Of a stretch of 21,531 bases of DNA, positions 15,251 through 21,531 are shown one piece after another. This DNA comes from Candidatus Segatella violae. GTDB lineage: Bacteria; Bacteroidota; Bacteroidia; Bacteroidales; Bacteroidaceae. Position numbers and translations under genes: made by a program. The notes below the pieces were generated by a model. That model was not told the DNA's origin. It ran no database searches and was given only the letters and a program-made list of their open reading frames with translations. Within the stretch, counting starts at the first letter, position 1; each line of letters starts with the position of its first letter. Location: the NCBI GenBank assembly GCA_002440225.1, contig DJSH01000045.1, positions 1-21,531 of the forward strand. The letters are read 5' to 3'.

Positions 15251-16699
15251 ATGAAGCATACTCTTTTATATATCAGTGCTCTTTGCACTTTGTGTTCTGC
15301 CTCGGTTTTAGAGGCAAATGCACAGGTGGGCGAACCATTTATCCATGATCCCTCTACCATTGCCGAGTGTGACGGTAAGTATTATACCTTCGGTACGGGC
15401 GAAGGTGGACTTTGGTCGGAAGATGGTTGGACTTGGCAGGGTGGTGCCGTGCGCCCTGGTCGTGGTGCCGCTCCCGATGTCTTAAAGATTGGCGACCGCT
15501 ATTTGGTGGCGTATAGCGCAACGGGCGGTGGATTGGGAGGCAGCCATCGTGGTGATGTCTTGACGATGTGGAACAAGACGCTCGACCCGAAATCGCCTGA
15601 TTTCAAATATACCAAGCCAGAGGTAGTGGCTTCGTCCTTGGATGATGAGGATTGCGATGCCATAGACGCAGGTCTCTTGCTCGACCCAACGACGGGCAGG
15701 TTATGGTTGAGTTATGGTACTTACTTCGGCTTTATCCGTTTGGTGGAACTCGACCCGAAGACGGGCAAGCGAGTGGAGGGTAATGAACCCATCAATATCG
15801 CCATCGACTGTGAGGCAACCGATTTGATTTATCGTAATGGTTGGTATTATCTTCTGGGAACCCACGGCACTTGTTGCGATGGTCCTAACTCCACTTATAA
15901 TATCGTGGTAGGTCGTTCGCGCAGTGTGACAGGTCCCTATGTAGATAACGTAGGCAGAGAGATGCTGCAAGGTGGAGGCAAGATGGTGATTGCCGCCAAT
16001 AACCTGAAGACAGGTCCCGGGCATTTTGGCAGATACATTGTGGAAAACGGTGTGGAAAAGATGTCATTCCATTATGAATCAGACTTTAAGCAAGGTGGCA
16101 GAAGTGTCTTGGCGATTCGTCCGTTGATATGGAAGAACGACTGGCCTGTGGCTGGCGACGAGTTTCATGAAGGTACTTACGAAATCGAGTCGGAGCGTAG
16201 AGGTTATGCCTTGGAGATGGCAGTGGATTTCGTGAGAATGCAGCGTGACATCGAACCGTTCTGGATTAAACCGACCAAACCATTGAAGAATATCGAGCCT
16301 CAGACCTTACAGGAGGTGGAGGCAGAATGGCCAAAAGGCGAGGTGAAGGTAAGAATGAGCGACTATATGTTCCGTCCTCACCAGAAGTGGACCATTACGC
16401 CAGCAGGCAACGGTGGTTATCTGGGAGGTCCATACTATAAGATATGTATCGAGGGAACCACTCGCTATCTGACAGCCACGGCTCAGCATGATGTCATCGC
16501 CAAACCAGAGTTTACTGGAGAGGATGCCCAGTTGTGGCGCATCGACCAACTCACCGATGGCACCTATCGCATCATGCCAAAGGCAGTGCCTGGAACCCAA
16601 GAGAAATTAGCCTTGGTATCGCTCGGCGATTGCACCCCAGGCTTGGCACCCTTCGATTTCGAGAGTGATAACTCGAAGTGGAACTTCCGACAGCAGTAA
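15251..16699 (+). CDS. GH43 arabinan/arabinoxylan-acting glycosidase with C-terminal beta-trefoil-like domain
   Basis: 482 residues with a signal peptide ending at ANA-Q (24/25). The GH43 propeller (about 28-325) has base Asp33 (HDPST), the modulator Asp139 (DAIDAG) and an acid Glu188 in CEATDL, where many arabinanase-like members have E-A-P. GPGHFGR (256-261 region) supplies the His that in endo-arabinanase-like GH43 lines the metal site. The C-terminal part (about 365-482) has QKWTI (378-382), QLWRI (427-431) and SKWNF, the Q/S-x-W pattern of ricin-type beta-trefoil domains (CBM13-like). Start codon is 4 bp after the previous stop, so translation is probably coupled. The likely job is removal of arabinose from arabinoxylan or arabinan oligosaccharides; subfamily and bond are not settled from sequence. 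Confidence 0.87.
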   Translation: MKHTLLYISALCTLCSASVLEANAQVGEPFIHDPSTIAECDGKYYTFGTGEGGLWSEDGWTWQGGAVRPGRGAAPDVLKIGDRYLVAYSATGGGLGGSHRGDVLTMWNKTLDPKSPDFKYTKPEVVASSLDDEDCDAIDAGLLLDPTTGRLWLSYGTYFGFIRLVELDPKTGKRVEGNEPINIAIDCEATDLIYRNGWYYLLGTHGTCCDGPNSTYNIVVGRSRSVTGPYVDNVGREMLQGGGKMVIAANNLKTGPGHFGRYIVENGVEKMSFHYESDFKQGGRSVLAIRPLIWKNDWPVAGDEFHEGTYEIESERRGYALEMAVDFVRMQRDIEPFWIKPTKPLKNIEPQTLQEVEAEWPKGEVKVRMSDYMFRPHQKWTITPAGNGGYLGGPYYKICIEGTTRYLTATAQHDVIAKPEFTGEDAQLWRIDQLTDGTYRIMPKAVPGTQEKLALVSLGDCTPGLAPFDFESDNSKWNFRQQ

Positions 16700-16787
16700 A
16701 AGTAAGTTTATAAAAGGAAAGTAGCTACTCACAGCGTATTATCGGATGTTGGTGGAGGAAGAAGAGTGAGTGCTATCAATGTTATCA

Positions 16788-19268
16788 ATGGATATGAAAA
16801 AGAAAAATTTGTTGTCTCGTGGAGCTTTTTCCATACTATTTCTTGTAATATCTTGTACTGTTAGTTCGGCTCAGAAAATAGAATCGACAACGGTACATCC
16901 CGTATTCAATGGGTTGGAGTGGCAAAAGGAAAATGGCAAGTTGCTGGTGCAGTTTGTCACCCCCGATGTGGTACGAGTAAGGTTTCAGCCAGAGGGTAAG
17001 TTCGCTGGTAATGGAACGGATGTGTGTGTGCCTCGAAAGACTCGAAAAATCAAACTGATTTATGCCAAGGATTGTTTCTCGATGCAATCTGATAGCTTGG
17101 TAGTTACAATTGATAAAACTTCGGGAGCCATCAGTTATTATAATCGTCAGCATCAACTTCTCTTGGCAGAGAATCCTCTCAAACCTCGCATTGCCGAGAA
17201 GGTGTATCAAGAGAAAGTGACCTTCGATGAGAAGTCTCGCCATGTGGTACATACGGCAAACGGCGATGTGGAGGAAATGGATGTGTTGAGGCGTGATACC
17301 CTCGGCTCAGCCTATCGCTATCAGATGAATTTCGATTGGCAGAAGGGAGAGGCTTTGTATGGTCTAGGCTCTCATATCGAGGACTATATGAACCTGCGTG
17401 GCAAAAAAATGTATCTCTGCCAGCACAACTTGAAGGCGATGGTGCCAGTGCTCAATTCTACAGCTGGCTATGGCTTGCTCTTCGATGCTGGGTGTGCCAT
17501 GATATATAATGATGTGAAGGATAGCAGTTATGTAGAGTTGGAGGCTGCCCAACAGATAGACTATTACTTCATGAAGGGGCACAACATGGATGCGGTGGTG
17601 GCAAACTATCGCCAGTTGACGGGAGCCTGTCCGATGTTTCCTCTTTCTCTCTTCGGTTATACCCAGTCGAAGGAACGCTATTGCAGTTCCGAAGAATTGG
17701 AAAGTATCGTCAGGGAGTATCGTCAGCGACAGATTCCGCTCGATATGATAGTGCAGGATTGGAGCTATTGGCCTAGCGGACATTGGGGAGAGATGAAGAT
17801 GGATTCTAAGTTTTATCCCGACAAGAAAGCGTTGGCAGATAGTATCCATGCCATGCACTGTAAGTTGATGATTTCCATCTGGCCTAATGCTCAGTACTGC
17901 CCTCAGAACGAAGACTTCAAGAAGAGAGGATGGATTCTGCCTGGTGGTTCGGTATATGATGCCTTCAATCCGCAGGCTCGTTCGCTCTATTGGGACTATG
18001 CCAACAAGGAGTTCTTCCAAAATGGCTTCGATGCCTGGTGGTGTGATTCTTCCGAGCCTGTGGATGGAGACTGGAATAATCCGATGCCGAAAGGATATAC
18101 ATACGATAGTCATCAGAAACGTTGGCAACTCAATACCCAGGCATTGAGTGATGTGTTAGGAGCAGAGCGCAGCCAAACTTATTCACTCTATCATGCCATG
18201 GGCATCTATGAGCATCAGCGAGCTACCAGCGATGCCAAGCGAGTCATCAATTTGACTCGTTCATCCTACGCTGGCCAGCAACGTTTCTCCACTATCACAT
18301 GGAATGGTGACACTTACGCCTCTTGGAAAACCTTTGCCCAGATGATACCTGCGGGATTGAACTTCATGGCTACGGGATGTCCTTACTGGACCATCGACGT
18401 GGGAGCTTTCTTCGTAGGTCCCGATAGATGGAATCGTTGGTTCTACAAGGGTGAATATCCGAAGGGATGTAATGACCCCGCTTATCGTGAGTTATACACC
18501 AGAATGTTCCAATATGCCACCTTCCTGCCGATGCTTCGCAGTCATGGCAGTGATACTCCAAGGGAGGTGTGGCGATTCGGCAACCCTGGGGAGCCTTTTT
18601 ATGAGAGCATCGTCAGCCATATCAAGTTGCGTTATGAATTGCTGCCTTATACCTATTCCTTGGCATCGAAGGTGACGAGAGAAGGTTATACGATGACAAG
18701 AGCTTTGGCTTTCGACTTCGCCAAAGACAGCATCGTGTATGAAATCAAGGATGAGTTTATGATGGGTCCCTCTTTCTTGGTAGCCCCAATGACCAAGCCT
18801 TTGATGAAATATGGTAGTGCCACCCGACAGGTATATCTTCCAAAGGCTGAGGCTGGATGGTACGACTATTGGACGGGCAAGCACGAAGAGGGTAGCAAGT
18901 GGATAGAATCCCCTGCTCCTATCGAGCATTCTCCTTTGTTTGTGAAGGCAGGCAGCATCATCCCATTCACCATTTGCCAGCAATATACGGGTGAGCATCC
19001 CGATGCTCCATACACCATCAAAATATATCCTGGTGTCGATGCCGACTTCGAAATTTACGAGGATGCTGGCGATGGTTATGCCTATGAGAAGAAAGCATAC
19101 GCTACTTATCGCTTGCATTGGAATGATAAGGCAAGAACTTTGGAGATTGGCGCAAGAAAAGGTGCGTTCAAAAATATGGTGAATGAAAGACAACTAGATA
19201 TTGTGCTTTTGGATGGAAGCAAGAGGTCGGTTGTGTATCAAGGAAAAAGAATAGAAGTAGTTTTTTAG
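16788..19268 (+). CDS. GH31 alpha-xylosidase/alpha-glucosidase family enzyme
   Basis: The frame is open from a GTG at 16770, with ATGs at 16779, 16788 and 16794. I report 16788 (MDMKKKN...), giving 826 residues; 16779 is a real rival because a near-copy of the sequence starting there recurs at 21210. The signal sequence ends VSSA-Q, and VISC inside it could alternatively be a lipobox. GH31 marks, numbered from 16788: nucleophile Asp420 in WWCDSSEP, acid/base Asp508 in TWNGDTYASW, VQDWSYW (322-328) and WPNAQYC (365-371). The WWxDxxEP form resembles alpha-xylosidases and their relatives more than WNDMNEP alpha-glucosidases. The PA14 insert of xyloglucan alpha-xylosidases is absent. In this locus it would remove an alpha-linked xylose, glucose or galactose side unit from xylan; the sugar is undetermined. 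Confidence 0.88.
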   Translation: MDMKKKNLLSRGAFSILFLVISCTVSSAQKIESTTVHPVFNGLEWQKENGKLLVQFVTPDVVRVRFQPEGKFAGNGTDVCVPRKTRKIKLIYAKDCFSMQSDSLVVTIDKTSGAISYYNRQHQLLLAENPLKPRIAEKVYQEKVTFDEKSRHVVHTANGDVEEMDVLRRDTLGSAYRYQMNFDWQKGEALYGLGSHIEDYMNLRGKKMYLCQHNLKAMVPVLNSTAGYGLLFDAGCAMIYNDVKDSSYVELEAAQQIDYYFMKGHNMDAVVANYRQLTGACPMFPLSLFGYTQSKERYCSSEELESIVREYRQRQIPLDMIVQDWSYWPSGHWGEMKMDSKFYPDKKALADSIHAMHCKLMISIWPNAQYCPQNEDFKKRGWILPGGSVYDAFNPQARSLYWDYANKEFFQNGFDAWWCDSSEPVDGDWNNPMPKGYTYDSHQKRWQLNTQALSDVLGAERSQTYSLYHAMGIYEHQRATSDAKRVINLTRSSYAGQQRFSTITWNGDTYASWKTFAQMIPAGLNFMATGCPYWTIDVGAFFVGPDRWNRWFYKGEYPKGCNDPAYRELYTRMFQYATFLPMLRSHGSDTPREVWRFGNPGEPFYESIVSHIKLRYELLPYTYSLASKVTREGYTMTRALAFDFAKDSIVYEIKDEFMMGPSFLVAPMTKPLMKYGSATRQVYLPKAEAGWYDYWTGKHEEGSKWIESPAPIEHSPLFVKAGSIIPFTICQQYTGEHPDAPYTIKIYPGVDADFEIYEDAGDGYAYEKKAYATYRLHWNDKARTLEIGARKGAFKNMVNERQLDIVLLDGSKRSVVYQGKRIEVVF

Positions 19269-19285
19269 AATAATAAATACGACTC

Positions 19286-21196
19286 ATGGTTAGATTGGTT
19301 AATAGTCCAGGGTTAGATAAAAGGATGCTTGTCGTAGCATTTCTTTTGTCTGCTTGTTTAGTAACGTTTGCGCAGAATTTGCAGCGTGGTTTCTCTTCTC
19401 CAAATGGGAAGATTGAGTGGATGGCAGAGGACGATGCTGGCAAGGCGAAGGATTTCATCATTTCTTACAGGGATGGCAAGAGTAAAGAGCAGGTGTTGAA
19501 CCTTATTGGCTATGGCTTGCTAACCAAGGATGGAGGTGGCAGAAATCTCGTCTTGAAGAGCATTTCTGAGCCTAGACATATCTCGGAAAACTATCGGATG
19601 TTGATGGGAAAGAAGAGTGAGTGTAAGAACGAGGCAAACGAAATCGTCTATACTTTCGCTGATGACTTGCAACGACTGATGCGCATGAGGGTTCGCCTCT
19701 ATGATGATGGTGTGGCATTCCGCTATGAGCTGGAAGGCTTGCAGCATACTGCCATTACTGAGGACTTGACTACTTATCATATCGCCGAGGGCACTCGCCG
19801 GTGGTTCCAACACTGGAATGAATCGTATGAAGACTTTTTCCCAATGAGTATAACGGGAAAAGGAGGAAAGCAGCATTGGGGGTATCCTTGCCTGTTGCAA
19901 GAGAATGATGTGTTTGCCTTGATTACCGAGGCGGGCATAGAGCGATACAATAGTGTTTCGTCCTTGAAGAATGAACAGAATCCAGAGGATTATCATGTGT
20001 CCTTGGACGAGAATACTCAGCATTATTCTGGAGCTTGGAATACGCCTTGGCGAGTAATCATCATCGGGAAGAAACAAGACTTGGTGGCATCTACCTTGGT
20101 GACGGATGTCAGTGCGCCTTGTCGCTTGAAAGATACTTCTTGGATTCATCCTGGAAGCGTAAGCTGGATATACTGGGCTTACAATCATGGCAGCAACGAC
20201 CTGAATATCATCAAGAAATATGTAGATATGGCGAAGATTTTGAAACTGCCATACGTTTTGATTGATGCAGAATGGGACGAGATGAAGAATGGTGCGACCA
20301 TTGAGGAGGCTTTGCAATACGCCAAGGACAATGGTGTCAAACCTTTGCTTTGGTATAATTCCTCTACGGCTTGGATTAAGGCATGGGGTGCGCCTGGACC
20401 TCATGAGCGATTGAATGCTCCAGAGAATAGAGAGAAGGAGTTCGCTTGGTTGGAGAAGATGGGCGTGGCAGGAGTGAAGATTGACTTCTTCGCTGGCGAT
20501 AAGCAGGAGACGATGGAGTATTGCATTGACCTCTTGGAGTGTGCGGCTCGCCATCATCTCATGGTCAACTTTCATGGTGCCACCATTCCTCGTGGTTGGC
20601 AACGTACTTATCCTAACTTGCTTTCTACGGAGGCTGTGTATGGAGCTGAGTGGTATAATAATAAACCTGTTTTGACCAACAAGGCAGCATGCCACAATGC
20701 TACCTTGCCGTTTACCAGAGGTATTATTGGCTCGATGGATTACACCCCTTGTACATTTTCTGATTCCCAGCATCCTCATATCACAACTCATGCCCATGAG
20801 TTGGCTTTGCCTGTGCTCTTTGAATCTGCGTTGATGCATTGGGCAGATAAGCCTGAGAGTTATCTTGCACAACCGAAGGAGGTCCAGAACTTCATCTCTA
20901 ATTTGCCAACCACTTGGGATGAGACTCGCTTTCTCAGTGGGTATCCTGGCGAGAGCGTCGTGATGGCTCGTCGTAAGGGAAATGTGTGGTATGTGGCAGG
21001 TATCAATGGTAAGGATGAGCCTCAAAAGCTGACTGTGGATATTTCTTCTGTTGCAGGGGCTAACGCTAAGGTCCTGTTATTTGAAGATAGCGGAAAGGCA
21101 AAGCATCCTTGGAAAATCTCAAAGCGAAAGGTTGCTGGATTGAACAACTCAATGCAGTTGCTGCCACGTGGCGGTTTCGTGATGGTTGTCGAATAA
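19286..21196 (+). CDS. GH97 glycosidase of the retaining (alpha-galactosidase-like) type
   Basis: 636 residues. The N-terminus MVRLVNSPGLDKRM precedes the hydrophobic stretch and ends FAQ (28-30); LSAC (21-24) could be a lipobox, so surface lipoprotein or periplasmic enzyme are both possible. The N-terminal beta-sandwich (about 34-285) begins SPNGKIEW, standard for GH97. The TIM barrel carries WIYWAYN, YVLIDAEWD (323-331) and GVKIDFFAGD with Asp400, followed by STEAVYGAEW. Asp400 and Glu455 are 55 residues apart, the same distance as the nucleophile and acid/base (Asp415, Glu470) of the retaining Bacteroides thetaiotaomicron GH97 alpha-galactosidase as I recall it. Inverting SusB-type alpha-glucosidases have Glu instead. 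A C-terminal beta domain ends RGGFVMVV. It is last in the operon, 17 bp after GH31. Confidence 0.9.
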   Translation: MVRLVNSPGLDKRMLVVAFLLSACLVTFAQNLQRGFSSPNGKIEWMAEDDAGKAKDFIISYRDGKSKEQVLNLIGYGLLTKDGGGRNLVLKSISEPRHISENYRMLMGKKSECKNEANEIVYTFADDLQRLMRMRVRLYDDGVAFRYELEGLQHTAITEDLTTYHIAEGTRRWFQHWNESYEDFFPMSITGKGGKQHWGYPCLLQENDVFALITEAGIERYNSVSSLKNEQNPEDYHVSLDENTQHYSGAWNTPWRVIIIGKKQDLVASTLVTDVSAPCRLKDTSWIHPGSVSWIYWAYNHGSNDLNIIKKYVDMAKILKLPYVLIDAEWDEMKNGATIEEALQYAKDNGVKPLLWYNSSTAWIKAWGAPGPHERLNAPENREKEFAWLEKMGVAGVKIDFFAGDKQETMEYCIDLLECAARHHLMVNFHGATIPRGWQRTYPNLLSTEAVYGAEWYNNKPVLTNKAACHNATLPFTRGIIGSMDYTPCTFSDSQHPHITTHAHELALPVLFESALMHWADKPESYLAQPKEVQNFISNLPTTWDETRFLSGYPGESVVMARRKGNVWYVAGINGKDEPQKLTVDISSVAGANAKVLLFEDSGKAKHPWKISKRKVAGLNNSMQLLPRGGFVMVVE

Positions 21197-21209
21197 TCTC
21201 AAATGATCC

Positions 21210-21233
21210 ATGTTGCCAATGGATATGAAAAAG
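21210..21233 (+). repeat. Near-copy of the GH31 start region
   Basis: These 24 bases match 16779-16802 at 22 positions, including an unbroken 17-base run (21217-21233). In frame they read MLPMDMKK, against MLSMDMKK at the GH31 start. The copy continues only about 16 more codons through the terminator hairpin, so it looks like the stump of a lost gene rather than a working one. Confidence 0.55.
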
Positions 21234-21273
21234 GAATGTAGCCACAGAATGGAAGTGGCTACATTCCTTTTTT
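21230..21273 (+). terminator. Intrinsic terminator of the enzyme operon
   Basis: The 14-bp stem AGGAATGTAGCCAC (21232-21245) pairs with GTGGCTACATTCCT (21255-21268), has a 9-nt loop and is followed by a T run. It lies 35 bases after the GH97 stop and closes the unit that starts at the GH3 promoter. Confidence 0.88.
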
Positions 21274-21281
21274 ACATTTTA

Positions 21282-21335
21282 CAAAGTATTTGAAACATAT
21301 CGTAAATACTATGTCTTCTTTTTTTTGTACTTTTG
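21282..21335 (+). promoter_or_regulatory. PUL-type promoter of the downstream GH43 gene
   Basis: The -7 box is TACTTTTG at 21328-21335, and AAAGTATTTGAAAC is at 21283-21296 with its G (21286) exactly 42 bp upstream of the T of the -7 box. As at the other three PUL promoters, no good -33 TTTG is seen. The start codon follows about 44 bases after the -7 box. Confidence 0.65.
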
Positions 21336-21379
21336 CACCTAACAATTAATAACAAAAATAACAACAACAATTTTGAACA

Positions 21380-21531
21380 ATGAAAAAGATGATATTAGCC
21401 TCTTTGTTGCTGGGCTTGTCTGGAGCAACATCGATGGCACAGACTCCAAACATTAACTTGCCTATCATCCAGACCAAGTACACCGCCGACCCTGCACCTT
21501 ACGTGCATAACGACACGGTATATCTCTATAC
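21380..21531 (+). CDS. GH43 family glycosidase, N-terminal part only (cut by window end)
   Basis: Fifty codons are visible. A signal peptide ends TSMA-Q (20/21). TKYTADPAPYVHNDTVYLY (33-50 region) is the first blade of a GH43 propeller, with general base Asp37 in TADPAP. This opening is typical of Bacteroidota GH43 enzymes annotated as beta-xylosidase or alpha-L-arabinofuranosidase, often with a C-terminal CBM6; none of that can be checked here. It has its own promoter with the shared activator block, so it belongs to the same regulon while being a separate transcription unit. Confidence 0.8.
   Translation, partial: MKKMILASLLLGLSGATSMAQTPNINLPIIQTKYTADPAPYVHNDTVYLY

Noticed and set aside
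16700..16787. A possible promoter between the GH43 and GH31 genes
   Set aside because: No TAnnTTTG box with the shared activator block is seen and no terminator precedes it, so read-through from the GH3 promoter is more likely.
21219..21295. A short open frame (about 25 codons) starting in the near-copy of the GH31 start
   Set aside because: It runs straight through the terminator hairpin and into the next promoter's activator block, so it is not a plausible gene.

Overview
The window looks like a polysaccharide utilisation locus (PUL) from a Bacteroidota gut or rumen bacterium, most likely Prevotella/Segatella. The evidence is a SusC/SusD pair, promoters of the TAnnTTTG type with no good Shine-Dalgarno dependence, signal peptides that end in A-Q, and a dense set of secreted glycan-degrading enzymes, all on the + strand. 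The enzyme mix (two-domain carbohydrate esterase, GH3 with a PA14-like insert, GH43, GH8 of the reducing-end exo-xylanase type, GH31, GH97) points to acetylated and feruloylated arabinoxylan with alpha-linked side sugars. The substrate is inferred from families. No endo-xylanase and no sensor/regulator gene lies inside the window.

Layout. (1) 1-2137: promoter, a CE6-CE1 esterase and its terminator. (2) 2181-3744: an AT-richer cassette holding a DUF4143-type AAA ATPase gene. Its promoter lies between two 40-bp palindromic repeats, and it is followed by a 16-codon relic of the 3' end of a second CE1 esterase gene. (3) 3776-9053: a hairpin, a promoter, susC, susD and a terminator. (4) 9080-21273: an array of short direct repeats, a promoter, then a six-gene enzyme operon (GH3, GH43-GH8 fusion, a small secreted beta-sandwich protein, GH43 with beta-trefoil, GH31, GH97) and a terminator. 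(5) 21282-end: a promoter and the start of another GH43 gene, cut by the window edge.

How the genes fit together. SusD would capture oligosaccharides at the surface and SusC would import them. The esterase would remove acetyl and feruloyl groups. GH43 enzymes would remove arabinose or xylose, GH31 and GH97 would remove alpha-linked side sugars, and GH8 and GH3 would reduce the bared xylo-oligosaccharides to xylose.

The most interesting observation is regulatory. All four PUL promoters carry the same block, AAAGTWTYTGWWAC, with its G exactly 42 bp upstream of the TAnnTTTG box, and none shows a convincing -33 TTTG. This looks like the operator of one dedicated activator. The GH3 promoter also carries four further degenerate copies spaced 23-24 bp apart. 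The ATPase promoter lacks the block, which supports the ATPase cassette being an intruder.
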